Assembly: GCF_000218485.1 (NCBI RefSeq)
Contig: NZ_AFPB01000086.1
Span: 1 to 64,000, forward strand
From: Aquimarina agarivorans
GTDB taxonomy: Bacteria; Bacteroidota; Bacteroidia; Flavobacteriales; Flavobacteriaceae
Direction of reading: 5' to 3'
DNA: 64,000 nt
Shown: piece by piece, positions 19,844 to 29,814 of the stretch
How the letters are laid out: each line of letters begins with the position of its first letter
Numbering within the stretch: position 1 is the first letter of the stretch
Program-made: the position numbers and the translations under genes
Notes under the pieces: model-generated
Told to the model about the DNA's origin: nothing
Seen by the model: only the letters and a program-made list of their open reading frames with translations
Databases searched by the model: none

Positions 19844-20575
19844 ATGTCAAAAGATATTACAAAGTGGTATTCTGAGTGGTTTAACACGCCTTATTACCAT
19901 TCATTATACAAAAATAGGGATGATTCAGAAGCTAAAAAGTTTATGGATAATCTAACACAGCATTTAAGCATACAAAAAAATGAAACTATTCTTGATTTAG
20001 CCTGCGGCAAAGGACGCCATAGTCGTTATTTAAATAGTTTAGGATACAGTGTTACTGGGATTGACTTATCAGATAACAGCATTAATTTTGCTAAGCAATT
20101 TCAGAATGATCGCCTACATTTTGCAGTACATGATATGACTAAGGTTTATGAGCAACAGTTTAATTTTGTGTTCAATCTTTTTACCAGTTTTGGTTATTTT
20201 GAAAAAGAGGAAGACAATTTAAACACCATAAAGGCCATAAAACAAAACCTAAAGCCAAACGGTATTGGTGTTATTGATTTTATGAATGTGGATTATGTAA
20301 TTGAAAATTTAGTGCCCTCCGAAACAAAAAATGTTAATGATATTATTTATAACATTAATCGTTTTGTAGAGAATGGTTTTATAATCAAGAAAATCAATTT
20401 TATTGATAACGGAGATGCTTATAGCTTTAGCGAAAGGGTTAAAGCCATAAAATTGAACGAATTTAAAGCTTACTTTAAGGCTGCAGGTATGACACTACTT
20501 GAAATTTTTGGAGATTACAATCTAAACAAATTCAATACACATAATTCACCCCGATTAATCATGATTTTTCAATGA
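19844..20575 (+). CDS. class I SAM-dependent methyltransferase
   Basis: A 243-residue protein with the SAM-binding LDLACGKGRHSRYL motif near residues 48-61, GIDLSDNSINFA, and FNLFTSFGYFE. This is a methyltransferase-25 type small-molecule or protein methyltransferase; the substrate cannot be told. The stop TGA (20573-20575) overlaps the ATG of the ZIP transporter gene (20572), so the two are translationally coupled, and a third gene (DUF4268) follows directly. A TAATTTTG box at 19829-19836, about 8 bp before the ATG, could be the promoter and would give a very short leader. Confidence 0.85.
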   Translation: MSKDITKWYSEWFNTPYYHSLYKNRDDSEAKKFMDNLTQHLSIQKNETILDLACGKGRHSRYLNSLGYSVTGIDLSDNSINFAKQFQNDRLHFAVHDMTKVYEQQFNFVFNLFTSFGYFEKEEDNLNTIKAIKQNLKPNGIGVIDFMNVDYVIENLVPSETKNVNDIIYNINRFVENGFIIKKINFIDNGDAYSFSERVKAIKLNEFKAYFKAAGMTLLEIFGDYNLNKFNTHNSPRLIMIFQ

Positions 20576-21261
20576 TGATAAATTATTTGTTACCCATAAT
20601 AGCGGTTATAATTGGTTTCGTTGTTGTTTATTTTTTGAAACTAGATAACCAGCGGAATATTAAAATACTACTAGCCTTTAGTGGTGGTTTTTTATTGGCT
20701 ATTACCATATTCAATCTATTACCTGAAATTTTTGAACACAGCATCCACTCAACGAATTCAAAATACATTGGATTATTTGTTTTGTTTGGAATTTTATTTC
20801 AAATTTTTTTAGAATATTTTTCCAAAGGAGCTGAACATGGTCACGTACACAGCCATGATAGACAAAAAAAATTTCCATGGTTACTATTTTTCAGTTTATC
20901 CATACACGCTTTTTTGGAAGGTTTTCCTATACACAAAACGCATGGTTTACTTGCTGGAATTATTATTCATAAAATACCCGTTGCTATTATATTAGCTACG
21001 TTTTTATTACGATCTGCAATATCAAAACCGAATACGTTCATTTTTATGTTACTATTTGCCATAGCAACACCATTAGGTAGTTTCGTATCCGAAAATTTTG
21101 CAATAATAACTCATTATTATACTGAAATTGTTGCCTTAGTGATTGGGATATTTTTACATATTTCAACAACTATTCTTTTCGAAAGTAGTGAGGGACATCG
21201 TTTTAATTTAGCAAAATTTACAGCTATTATTTCTGCAATAGCTATAGCTTATTTCATTTAA
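20572..21261 (+). CDS. ZIP-family metal transporter
   Basis: A 229-residue membrane protein with about seven or eight hydrophobic helices. It has a His-rich loop (AEHGHVHSHD) between helices 3 and 4. Helix 4 carries HAFLEGFPI and helix 5 carries IIIHKIPVAI, the ZIP metal-site pattern. It should import zinc or another divalent metal across the inner membrane. The start overlaps the preceding methyltransferase stop by four bases; a second ATG at 20575 is equally possible. The gene ends directly before the DUF4268 gene. Confidence 0.88.
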   Translation: MMINYLLPIIAVIIGFVVVYFLKLDNQRNIKILLAFSGGFLLAITIFNLLPEIFEHSIHSTNSKYIGLFVLFGILFQIFLEYFSKGAEHGHVHSHDRQKKFPWLLFFSLSIHAFLEGFPIHKTHGLLAGIIIHKIPVAIILATFLLRSAISKPNTFIFMLLFAIATPLGSFVSENFAIITHYYTEIVALVIGIFLHISTTILFESSEGHRFNLAKFTAIISAIAIAYFI

Positions 21262-21690
21262 ATGTTTAGTAAAGAAGACGCCAAGCGCATAAGACAAGAA
21301 TTTTGGACTAGTTTTGGGCAGGAATATCCCAGGAAATGGTTACTGTACAATACAAAGGTTAAAGAAATATCACTAAAATTTACATTCACCACTAAACTGG
21401 CGCAAGTTTCTATTGATATAGATGCTGATGATGCCCTAATCCAAGAATATTATTACGAAAAAATTTGGAGTTTAGAGCAAATTTTAAAAACTGAATTTAT
21501 CCCAAACATTATTTTAGACCCAAAATATGAGGTTACCGCTGGTAAATTTGTTAGTAGAGCCTACATTCAGCTTAACAATGTTTCAATCCATAACAAAAAA
21601 ACTTGGCAGGAAGTTTACCATTTTTTATACGATAATATGACACAGCTAGAATTGTTTTTTTATGAGTATGAAGATTTTATCAAAGGATAA
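21262..21690 (+). CDS. DUF4268 domain protein
   Basis: A 142-residue protein starting immediately after the ZIP gene's stop codon (no gap), so it is translated from the same mRNA. It begins FSKEDAKRIRQEFWTSFGQEY and continues with KFTFTTKLAQVSIDI, which I recognise as the DUF4268 domain; this domain is also found fused to nuclease domains in other proteins. It is stand-alone here. Function unknown. Confidence 0.82.
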   Translation: MFSKEDAKRIRQEFWTSFGQEYPRKWLLYNTKVKEISLKFTFTTKLAQVSIDIDADDALIQEYYYEKIWSLEQILKTEFIPNIILDPKYEVTAGKFVSRAYIQLNNVSIHNKKTWQEVYHFLYDNMTQLELFFYEYEDFIKG

Positions 21691-21768
21691 TACTTTATTT
21701 TGTTAAAAAATACTATCCTTTTGCAAGCTATACTAATTTTGAACGTATTGAATATAAAAAATTAAAAT

Positions 21769-22410
21769 TTATGACAATGCTTCTAAAATATCTTCAGGGT
21801 CAGCTCTTTCTTTATAATCCGCTTTTACAAAGTCATATATTATAGTTCCATCGGTATCTACAATGTATGTAGCAGCAATAGGTAACTCCCTATTAGTATT
21901 TTGTTGACTTTTTTCAAGATTAATTCCAAAACTCAAATAAATTTCATTCAATTCTTCTGGAATTTGATATACTAAGTTGAATTTTTTAGCTAGCGAATTA
22001 TCCTCATCTGTCAGTATCTCAAATGAAAGTTCATTTTTTTCGATCGTACTCAGTGAATTATCAGGTATTTCAGGTGTAATTGCTACTAAAACAGCATTTT
22101 TAGCCTCAATTTCAGGCAGTACCGCTTGCAGTGCTTTTAATTCCAAATTACAATATGGACACCATCCTCCTCTGTAAAAAGCTAAAACAACTTTTTTACC
22201 TTTTTGCAACATTTGGTTTACGGAAACTTTATTGCCCTTAGCGTTTGGTAATTGAATTTCAGGAATTTTTTTGCCAGTCCTTAATGAAGAAATTGCTAAT
22301 TCACTTTCTTCTAGTTCTTTTATAGCTGCTAGCATCAGTTCCAATTTATCTTTAGGAATTTTTAAAGCGCTCTGATCAGCATAATCTTTTAGATGTTGTG
22401 TTAATGACAT
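21769..22410 (-). CDS. AhpC/TSA-type peroxiredoxin-like protein
   Basis: A 213-residue thioredoxin-fold protein. Helical N-terminal extension (1-45), then GKKIPEIQLPNAKG, then the active site AFYRGGWCPYCNLEL with a CPYC pair, and a C-terminal YIVDTDGTIIYDFV strand. The WCPYC arrangement is typical of peroxiredoxin-like (PRX-like2) proteins rather than classical AhpC. It probably reduces peroxides in the cytoplasm. It is monocistronic; OxyR control is possible given the nearby gene, but I see no clear operator. Confidence 0.85.
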   Translation of the reverse strand: MSLTQHLKDYADQSALKIPKDKLELMLAAIKELEESELAISSLRTGKKIPEIQLPNAKGNKVSVNQMLQKGKKVVLAFYRGGWCPYCNLELKALQAVLPEIEAKNAVLVAITPEIPDNSLSTIEKNELSFEILTDEDNSLAKKFNLVYQIPEELNEIYLSFGINLEKSQQNTNRELPIAATYIVDTDGTIIYDFVKADYKERADPEDILEALS

Positions 22411-22809
22411 GTGTAATGTATTTGTGGTTAAATACTAAGTCGGTAATTTTTTTTAAAATAACGGAAAACTAATAAGTTTTTTATATAAAAATAATAATTA
22501 ATTTAAATACTAATTTACTAAATCTATTACACAAAACTATTTAAGATGAGATAAATAAAGAAATAATCAATATTTTAACAGTAAATATGGAAGATTATTG
22601 TAACAATTTAATATTGAAAATACCAGAATGCATTATTTAAACAATTTTCCCTTAAATTTTGCTATTCCAAAACAACAGTAAAAAAACAAAAAAAATTTAA
22701 AAATCGTTTTAAATTTGTTGTTTATAAATAACTTAGAGTAAAATAATTATTTTAATATATAATTTGAAGAAAGACAAAATTTTTAGTAGTGTGCTAAAAT
22801 TTGTAATGA
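22411..22809. other. 399-bp very AT-rich intergenic region
   Basis: No gene, hairpin or RNA was recognised. It lies downstream of the Fe-S operon and upstream of the peroxiredoxin-like gene, so it should hold the latter's promoter. Confidence 0.4.
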
Positions 22810-23600
22810 CTACAAATCTTTTGCAGCAGCAATCATTTCAGCAATATCCATCATCGGAATATCAGCTTCTTTTTCTTTATTTTTTATGCTATCCGTCATC
22901 ATAGTATTACAAAATGGACAGCCTGCTGCAATAATATCAGGGTTTGTTTCCAGTGCTTGCTCGGTACGTTCAATATTAATTTCTTTGTCTCCTGGCTCCG
23001 CCTCCTTAAACATTTGAACACCGCCAGCACCGCAACACAATCCATTTCGTTTACTTTTTTTCATTTCAAATAATGCACATCTAATTTTTTGATTAAATCC
23101 CTCGGAGCTTTGTAAACAGCATTAGCTCGACCTAAATAACAAGGATCATGAAACGTAATCCGTTTGCCTTTAAATTGATCACCTTCTAACTTTAAACGAC
23201 CTTCGTCCAATAAATTTTTTAAAAATTCTGTATGGTGTAGCACTTTATAATTACCTCCCAAACTTGGGTATTCATTTTTAATGGTATTGAAGCAATGTGG
23301 ACAAGCAGTTACAATTTTTTTTACTTGATAAGCATTCATGACTTCTATATTAGCCATTGCCTGCATTTGAAATAAAAATTCATTACCTGCTCTTTTTGCA
23401 GGATCCCCGGTACAACTCTCTTCTGCGCCTAAAACAGCAAAATCAACTCTAGCATTGTTTAACAATTTGACAAATGCTTTGGTTATCTTTTTAGCTCGAT
23501 CATCAAAACTACCTGCACAGCCTACCCAAAAAACAACTTCAGGTGGTTTTCCATCAGCTATACATTGGGCTAAGGTGGGGACTTTTAATGCTTCGTTCAT
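22810..23600 (-). pseudogene. HdrB/LutA-like CCG-domain Fe-S protein, split by a 1-nt frameshift
   Basis: The first part, 23061-23600 (179 residues), carries one CCG half: GCAGSFDDR, ESCTGD and ACPHCFN, then HDPCYLGR. It ends at TGA 23061-23063 after LDVHYLK. The second part, 22810-23064 (84 residues), begins KKSKRNGLCCGAGG and continues with CPFCNTM. The intact paralogue at 25011-25793 reads straight through at this point (ATIVEMKRSKQTALCCGAGG), so one base is missing near 23064-23072. The stop and next ATG overlap (ATGA), so separate translation of two fragments is conceivable. CCG proteins bind Fe-S clusters in electron-transfer complexes. The cysteines of both halves are otherwise conserved. 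Confidence 0.8.
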
Positions 23601-23618
23601 AAGATTAGACTACTAAAA

Positions 23619-24872
23619 TTAAGTGGTCACCGTATCATTTGACAATTCTGGTTTAATCAAATCAATGTGCCTATCATGGTAACCTAATAAATATAACACC
23701 CCATCCAGTCCTATACTTGAAATGGAACTTTGTGCGTTATCTTTAACCTTTGGTTTGGCATGGAATGCAATACCCAAGCCCGCTAAATTAAGCATCGGCA
23801 AATCATTTGCACCGTCACCAACAGCAATAGTTTGATCAATTGCAATCCCTTCTTTTTTTGCTATTTCTTTTAAAAATTCTGCCTTTTTATTTCCATCTAC
23901 TATTTCGCCAACATATCCGCCTGTTAACACACCATCTTTAATTTCTAATTCGTTAGCATGCACATAGTCAATACCCAATTCTTTTTGTAAATAATGTCCA
24001 AAATAGGTGAATCCACCAGATAATATTGCAGTTTTGTAACCATACCGTTTTAAAGTGTCAATTAACCTACGAGCACCTTTGGTTATTGGCAAGTTGATAG
24101 CGACATTATGCAGCACCTCTTCACTTAACCCTTTTAATAACAGCATTCGTCTTTTAAAACTTTCGTTGAAATCAATTTCGCCCTGCATGGCAGATTCAGT
24201 AATTTCAGCTACCTGTTTACCTACCCCTGCTAAGTCAGCCAACTCATTTATAACTTCTGTTTGTATTAACGTAGAATCCATATCAAAACACACTAAACGT
24301 CTGTTTCTTCGGTAAATATTATCTTCCTGAAAAGCTATATCAACATCTAAATCTCTGGAAATTTGCATAAATTTTTCGGTAAATTCCGTTTTATCAGCAA
24401 TTTCACCTCTTACAGATAATTCAATAGACGATCTAGGATATTCTTGTTCTTTAACAAGTGATAACCTTCCTGTTAATCGTTTTATAGAATCTATATTTAA
24501 TTTTTTATCCGAAATTACTTCGGTTACCGCCGAAATTTGTTTTGCTGATAATTTTTCTCCCAGAAGGGTAATTATATAGCGATCTTTGCCGTGTAAATCC
24601 ACCCATTTTTCATATTCATCAGAGCTAATTGGTTTAAATTTTGCCTTTATACCCAACTCATAAGCTCGGAAAAGTAAATCTTTTAAAACCGCTGCTGATT
24701 TTTTTCCTGAAGCTATTTCAAATAAAATACCGAGAGATAAAGTATCGTGAATGTTGGCTTGACCAATATCCAATACTTTAGCTCCATACTGTGCCAAAAC
24801 ACCTGTTAAAGATGACGTTAAACCAGGCTCATCCTGACCTGAAATATTTAAAAGGAAAATTTCTTTATTCAT
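23619..24872 (-). CDS. serB: phosphoserine phosphatase with ACT domain
   Basis: A 417-residue protein. The N-terminal 1-80 is an ACT-like domain (ISGQDEPGLTSSLTG), a second ACT-like region follows at about 95-180, then a HAD phosphatase with nucleophile D197 in FDMDSTLIQTE, ILSGGF, and GDGANDLPML. It performs the last step of serine synthesis in the cytoplasm. The length matches the long two-ACT SerB type. It sits inside an Fe-S protein operon, between the two HdrB-like genes. The neighbours do not explain the placement beyond a link to serine or lactate-type redox metabolism, which is inference. Confidence 0.93.
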   Translation of the reverse strand: MNKEIFLLNISGQDEPGLTSSLTGVLAQYGAKVLDIGQANIHDTLSLGILFEIASGKKSAAVLKDLLFRAYELGIKAKFKPISSDEYEKWVDLHGKDRYIITLLGEKLSAKQISAVTEVISDKKLNIDSIKRLTGRLSLVKEQEYPRSSIELSVRGEIADKTEFTEKFMQISRDLDVDIAFQEDNIYRRNRRLVCFDMDSTLIQTEVINELADLAGVGKQVAEITESAMQGEIDFNESFKRRMLLLKGLSEEVLHNVAINLPITKGARRLIDTLKRYGYKTAILSGGFTYFGHYLQKELGIDYVHANELEIKDGVLTGGYVGEIVDGNKKAEFLKEIAKKEGIAIDQTIAVGDGANDLPMLNLAGLGIAFHAKPKVKDNAQSSISSIGLDGVLYLLGYHDRHIDLIKPELSNDTVTT

Positions 24873-25010
24873 AATTATGTATACTACTCAATACGCATCG
24901 CAAAAATGACTAATCTATTTGGATTGTAAAAAATTATTTTCAAACTTTTACTAAAGATCGCATTCGCTTTTAAAATTAATTGGAGGTTTATTTAGAATGT
25001 GATTTAAATT

Positions 25011-25793
25011 CTAGGAATTTGCTATCAATTCAGCAATATCCAATACAGAAACGTCTGCTTCCTTTTCTTTATTTTTTATGCCATCAGTGAGCATCGTATT
25101 ACAGTACGGGCATCCCGTTGCTATAATATTTGGTTGTGTTTCCAAAGCATCATCAGTACGTAAAATATTAATGTCCATATTCCCCTTTTCTGGTTCTTTA
25201 AACATTTGCGCACCTCCTGCTCCACAACACAATGCTGTTTGTTTACTACGTTTCATTTCAACAATGGTAGCTTTTGTGCTGGATAAAACTTTACGTGGGG
25301 CATCGTATTCGCTATTGGCCCTACCCAAATAGCATGGGTCATGAAAAGTAATTCTTTTCCCTTTATAGGTATTGCCTTCAACTTTTAAACGCCCTGATTG
25401 TATTAATTCGTCAATAAATTGTGTGTGGTGTAACACCTCATAATTACCTCCTAATCCAGGATATTCATTTTTTAAACAATTGAATGAATGTGGATCACAA
25501 GTAACAATTCGTTTAACTTCATAAGCATTTAGTACTTCAATATTTGTAACGGCCTGCATTTGAAACAAAAATTCATTTCCAGCACGCTTGGCAATATCAC
25601 CAGTACAACTTTCTTCAGTTCCTAAAACGGCAAAATCAACATTTGCTTTATTTAGTATTTTTACGAAAGCCCTTGATATTTTTTTTGCTCGATCATCAAA
25701 ACTGCCTGCAGATCCTACCCAAAATAAAATTTCAGGTTTTTTATTTGCTGCAAAACAGTCCGCCATTATTGGCACTTTAAGTTCATCGCTCAT
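25011..25793 (-). CDS. HdrB/LutA-like CCG-domain Fe-S protein
   Basis: An intact 260-residue paralogue of the split gene at 22810-23600. The second CCG half is complete: HDPCYLGR, ALCCGAGGAQMF and GCPYCNTM. The first half has lost cysteines seen in the paralogue: GSAGSFDDR instead of GCAGSFDDR and CDPHSFN instead of CPHCFN, so it may bind one cluster where the paralogue binds two. It follows the membrane Fe-S protein by 29 bp. The two CCG proteins plus the 4Fe-4S membrane subunit probably form one redox complex (inference from HdrBC-like architecture). Confidence 0.85.
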   Translation of the reverse strand: MSDELKVPIMADCFAANKKPEILFWVGSAGSFDDRAKKISRAFVKILNKANVDFAVLGTEESCTGDIAKRAGNEFLFQMQAVTNIEVLNAYEVKRIVTCDPHSFNCLKNEYPGLGGNYEVLHHTQFIDELIQSGRLKVEGNTYKGKRITFHDPCYLGRANSEYDAPRKVLSSTKATIVEMKRSKQTALCCGAGGAQMFKEPEKGNMDINILRTDDALETQPNIIATGCPYCNTMLTDGIKNKEKEADVSVLDIAELIANS

Positions 25794-25822
25794 AATAAAT
25801 TATAGCTGTTAAATTAAAAAAA

Positions 25823-27154
25823 CTATTCGTTTACCCAGTTCAAACGATCCATTTGGTTATAAGGCCATGGCGCTCCATTATTTTCAATATTGGACATCAT
25901 GTTATTCAATTCTGTAGGAGCGGCGCTTTCTTCCATTACCAGGTAACGACGCATTTCATTAATAATAGACAATGGATCAATACTTACAGGACATGTTTCC
26001 ACGCAAGCATTACAGGTAGTACATGCCCAAAGTTCTTCTTTAGTAATGTAATCGCCTAGTAATTGTTTTCCGTCATCTTTAAATTCGCCTTTGTTGGCAT
26101 CAATATTTTTACCAACTTCCTCTAAACGATCTCTGGTGTCCATCATAATTTTACGAGGAGATAACTTTTTACCGGTTAAATTAGCAGGACATTCGCTGGT
26201 ACAACGGCCACATTCGGTACACGTGTAGGCATTCATCAATTGTACCCAATTTAAATCCATTACATCAGATGCTCCAAACTTAGCTACTTCCTCAGTTTCA
26301 GTCGAAGGATCAGGAGTAGCAAAAGGATCAGCATCAGGATCCATCATCAATTTAACTTCGTTTGTAACTGCTTCTAAATTATTAAATTGTCCGTTTGGTG
26401 TCAATTTAGCAAAATAGGTATTTGGAAATGCCAATAGAATATGTAGGTGTTTTGAAAAATACAGGTAATTTAAAAATATAAGTATCCCGGCAATATGCAG
26501 CCACCATGCAGTTCGCTCCACGATAATTAAAGCACTCTGAGATAAATTATCAATCAATGGCATAATCAACCAGCTACTTACAGGAAAAGCTCCCGCCTCA
26601 ACATAATGAGGTGCACCAAGCAATTGAAGTTTGTAATCCGCAGCATTCATGGTTAAAAATAAGAGCATTAGGACTACTTCAAAATATAAAATGTTGTTCC
26701 CGTCACTTTTAGGCCAACCCTTCATTTCCGGACTTAAAAAACGTTTTAGTTTAATAACATTTCTTCTTGCCCAAAATGCGATAATGGCTATTAATACTAA
26801 AAGTGCTAAAACCTCAAAACTTCCTATAAGTATGTCATATACCTTTCCTAATGGAGCAAAAATCCTATGCGTTCCAAAAAGTCCGTCAATAATAATTTCT
26901 AAAACCTCAATGTTTATTATTAAAAAACCAACATACACTATAATATGTAGCAAACCAGCAATAGGCCTCCTAACCATTTTGGTTTGACCTAATGCTATTT
27001 TTGCCATATTTTTAAAACGCAAGTTTTTTTGATCAGAACGATCAATAGCTAATCCCAAATTTATATTACGGATTAGTTTGCGTACATTAATGGTAAAATA
27101 TCCAATACCACCTGCTAAAAGTATAAAAAAAAGAATGTTAGGTATAAATTGCAT
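25823..27154 (-). CDS. membrane-bound (Fe-S) oxidoreductase, HdrC/E-like
   Basis: A 443-residue protein. The N-terminal half has five or six transmembrane helices with His residues suited to heme binding, like a cytochrome b/NarI-type subunit. The C-terminal half is cytoplasmic and has two 4Fe-4S motifs, CTECGRCTSECP and CTTCNACVETCP. It should pass electrons between the quinone pool and the CCG-domain partners downstream. It starts 7 bp after the mlaD-like gene's stop and is followed by the intact CCG gene after 29 bp, so it sits in the middle of one operon. Confidence 0.87.
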   Translation of the reverse strand: MQFIPNILFFILLAGGIGYFTINVRKLIRNINLGLAIDRSDQKNLRFKNMAKIALGQTKMVRRPIAGLLHIIVYVGFLIINIEVLEIIIDGLFGTHRIFAPLGKVYDILIGSFEVLALLVLIAIIAFWARRNVIKLKRFLSPEMKGWPKSDGNNILYFEVVLMLLFLTMNAADYKLQLLGAPHYVEAGAFPVSSWLIMPLIDNLSQSALIIVERTAWWLHIAGILIFLNYLYFSKHLHILLAFPNTYFAKLTPNGQFNNLEAVTNEVKLMMDPDADPFATPDPSTETEEVAKFGASDVMDLNWVQLMNAYTCTECGRCTSECPANLTGKKLSPRKIMMDTRDRLEEVGKNIDANKGEFKDDGKQLLGDYITKEELWACTTCNACVETCPVSIDPLSIINEMRRYLVMEESAAPTELNNMMSNIENNGAPWPYNQMDRLNWVNE

Positions 27155-27161
27155 AAACTAT

Positions 27162-28112
27162 TTATTGTAATGAGTCTTTGGGCTTTTTGTAATCTTTATT
27201 TCGTTTTCCAAAAACAGAAAAATGGACATAGCGCTTTGGATTCAATTTCATATCCTGTAATAACATGTCCAATTGTTTTGTCGCTCTGTCAAGATTGTCA
27301 TAAACTTCATTGTCGTTTAGGAATTTACCGGCAGAACCTTTACCCGCCTTTAAATTAGCTGCAATACCTGAAAAAGTAGCTACAGAAGCATCTAATTTTC
27401 GTATTAAATCATCAACAGGAGCATTAGATAGCTTTGTTGATAAAGTTTTAATACCAACTGAGGCTTCATTAAAATTACTAATTGTTTGTGACAATTTCAA
27501 CTGATTTTCCGATATTAACGATTGTGCAGTACCTGTGGTATATTTTAGTGAATTTAAAGATGACGACAAATCTTTTAAAGATTTCCCCAAAACAATTGCG
27601 TTTTCTTCGCTCAAAATTTTATTTAGCGACGCTATCAACACATCAGTTTTAGTGAGTACGGTTTCAATTTTGTTTTGAAGTGGTGATAATTGATCCGTAA
27701 TAGCGTCAATCATTCCTAGTTCAATATGCGATTTTAAAAAATCATTGCTTTTAGCGAAAATCTTTGGATTTTTTTCCGGAACAATGGCTAAACCATTTCC
27801 TTCAACAAATCCCATACTGTATATTTTGGCAGTACTGTTTTTCCCAAACTTAAAATCATTTGTTACACTAAAAGTGACTGTTAACTTGCCTTTTGCATCT
27901 GCAAATTCAATTTTTAGTACTTTTCCTACTTTAAAACCGTTAATGGTTACAGGCGAAGATGTCGTAAGTCCTTCTACATTATCGTACATCGCATAAAAAA
28001 CACGATCCGTTTTTAGTAAGTTTTTTCCTTTTAAAAAACTATATCCAAAAATTAATAAAGCGATAGCTGAAAGAACTAATATTGATGCTTTGACTTCTCT
28101 TGTAATCTTCAA
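27162..28112 (-). CDS. MlaD/MCE family lipid-transport protein
   Basis: A 316-residue protein with an N-terminal membrane anchor (ASILVLSAIALLIFGYSFL), an MCE domain (YDNVEGLTTSSPVTINGFKVGKV, about 40-120), and a long helical C-terminus that can form the MCE tunnel. MCE proteins carry phospholipids between inner and outer membrane. It heads the minus-strand operon with the Fe-S genes. No MlaE or MlaF gene is in the window, so its permease partner must be elsewhere. Confidence 0.88.
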   Translation of the reverse strand: MKITREVKASILVLSAIALLIFGYSFLKGKNLLKTDRVFYAMYDNVEGLTTSSPVTINGFKVGKVLKIEFADAKGKLTVTFSVTNDFKFGKNSTAKIYSMGFVEGNGLAIVPEKNPKIFAKSNDFLKSHIELGMIDAITDQLSPLQNKIETVLTKTDVLIASLNKILSEENAIVLGKSLKDLSSSLNSLKYTTGTAQSLISENQLKLSQTISNFNEASVGIKTLSTKLSNAPVDDLIRKLDASVATFSGIAANLKAGKGSAGKFLNDNEVYDNLDRATKQLDMLLQDMKLNPKRYVHFSVFGKRNKDYKKPKDSLQ

Positions 28113-28414
28113 AATTGATTTTTATTTTATAAATTCAAATTTAGTGAATTAAATGGGACTTCAACGTAAACTAATTGTTTGAAGTTATTAATTTTTATTG
28201 AATCCAATTTACCTAACAAACATATAAAATGTTTCTTTTTTTTTAGATTAATTGGTTTAAAACGTTCATTAATTTATTGATAAAGCGCAATAAATTGGTT
28301 CGTATAAAACGTCTTAATTTTTAAAATTTTAGAACACCGTTTAAAATTTAGATAAAGATGATAAATAAACTAAAATTACTTGCTAAAAATCAATAGCTTC
28401 AGATAAAGGAATTT
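28113..28414. other. 302-bp intergenic region upstream of the mlaD operon
   Basis: No gene or clear hairpin. It should contain the promoter of the minus-strand mlaD/Fe-S operon and the 3' end of the amidase transcript. It is AT-rich with no diagnostic boxes that I would defend. Confidence 0.35.
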
Positions 28415-29602
28415 TTATTTGTTTTTAAAAGCAACAATAAAGCATGATGAAAAGCCTTTTTCAATCGCCAATTGTTTTACTTTTTTGATTCTTTCGTAAG
28501 AATTTTCAGTTCCGTAATAGTATTTAAAGACACCATCGTTTTCTTCAAAATAAACTTCTGACAAGCCTTTAAAATTAGCAGGAGTTGGCTCAATTTTACT
28601 TGACCCCACAGCAAGTTGTATTCGAAACTCCACCGCATTACTCGTTGCTATTATCTCTTTTGGCTCTTTTTTCACCTCTTGCTTATTCAACAATTTATCA
28701 GTAGCAGCTGTAATGGCAGGACGAATGGAATCTTTAATAATATTGGACAAATCTTTTTTAACAGTATTTTTTTCATAAATTTCAACTTCGGGAATATAAT
28801 TTTCTAACACCGTATTTCTGTAGTTTTTAATGGCTTTAGCAATAGAAGTTGCCATTTCCAACTTTCCTTTCTTTGAATTTAGGTATTTGCCTTCGGATTT
28901 ATTAGTTAAAAAACCTGTTTCAATAAGTACACTTGGCATAAAGGTGCGGTGCAACACTAAAAAACCAGCTTGCTTTACTCCCCTATTGGAGCGCTTTAAT
29001 TTTTTTGTAAAATTTTGCTGCACAAAACTGGCTAAATTTAAACTTTGTTCTAAATATTCTTCCTGCATTAAGGTGAGTCCAATTACTGACTCGGGTGAGT
29101 TTGGATCAAAACCATCGTAATCCTGCTCGTAATTATCCTCTAAAAGAATTACGGCATTTTCTTTTTTGGCAATATTAAAATTTCGTTCATTTGCATGTAG
29201 CCCTAAAACGAACGTTTCAGTACCAAAAGCACTACTCTTATGTGCATTACAATGAACCGAAACAAACAAATCAGCCTTTGCTTTATTAGCAATATCAGCT
29301 CGCTTACTCAAAGGAATAAATACGTCGGTTTTACGCGTATATATTACTTTAATATTAGGGTCTGTTTTTAAAATTTCGCCTGTTTTCAGAATAATATCTA
29401 ACGCAATATTTTTTTCAAAATACCCGTTCCCTCTATTCCCTGAATCATGTCCTCCATGACCTGCATCTAAAACTACAACAAAAGGTTTTTTATTACTTTT
29501 ATTGTTTGTTTGTTGCTTGTTGTTTAATGGAGTTGTTTTAGCATAAAAAACAGTAGATACTGTTACAAATACTATGGCAAACAAATAATGTATTTTTATC
29601 AT
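28415..29602 (-). CDS. N-acetylmuramoyl-L-alanine amidase (Amidase_3)
   Basis: About 395 residues from the ATG at 29602; two codons upstream is a TTG that I think is not used. It has a signal peptide, then an Amidase_3 domain with VVLDAGHGGHDSGN (first zinc His), FEKNIALDI (Glu), SVHCNAH (second His) and a C-terminal ETGFLTN catalytic Glu region. A final 70-residue SPOR-like domain (EFRIQLAVGSSKIE to end) probably binds denuded septal glycan. It acts in the periplasm during daughter-cell separation. It is divergent from the lptD-like gene. Confidence 0.9.
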   Translation of the reverse strand: MIKIHYLFAIVFVTVSTVFYAKTTPLNNKQQTNNKSNKKPFVVVLDAGHGGHDSGNRGNGYFEKNIALDIILKTGEILKTDPNIKVIYTRKTDVFIPLSKRADIANKAKADLFVSVHCNAHKSSAFGTETFVLGLHANERNFNIAKKENAVILLEDNYEQDYDGFDPNSPESVIGLTLMQEEYLEQSLNLASFVQQNFTKKLKRSNRGVKQAGFLVLHRTFMPSVLIETGFLTNKSEGKYLNSKKGKLEMATSIAKAIKNYRNTVLENYIPEVEIYEKNTVKKDLSNIIKDSIRPAITAATDKLLNKQEVKKEPKEIIATSNAVEFRIQLAVGSSKIEPTPANFKGLSEVYFEENDGVFKYYYGTENSYERIKKVKQLAIEKGFSSCFIVAFKNK

Positions 29603-29814
29603 ATGCAATTAAAGATTTACTACAAAGCCTCTTTTAACACCCTAATTTTCGTCACATAGTTAATAGTAAAACGTTCATTGGTTAATATTATGCTAAAAAA
29701 ATAAAAAGGAAATTACTTTTTTAATACAATAACAATACCAAGCTGAAAAATAAATGTAATTTAGCTCGCTGAAATAACATGTAATTTCTGGCTACAAAAA
29801 TAAGTTTATAAGAT

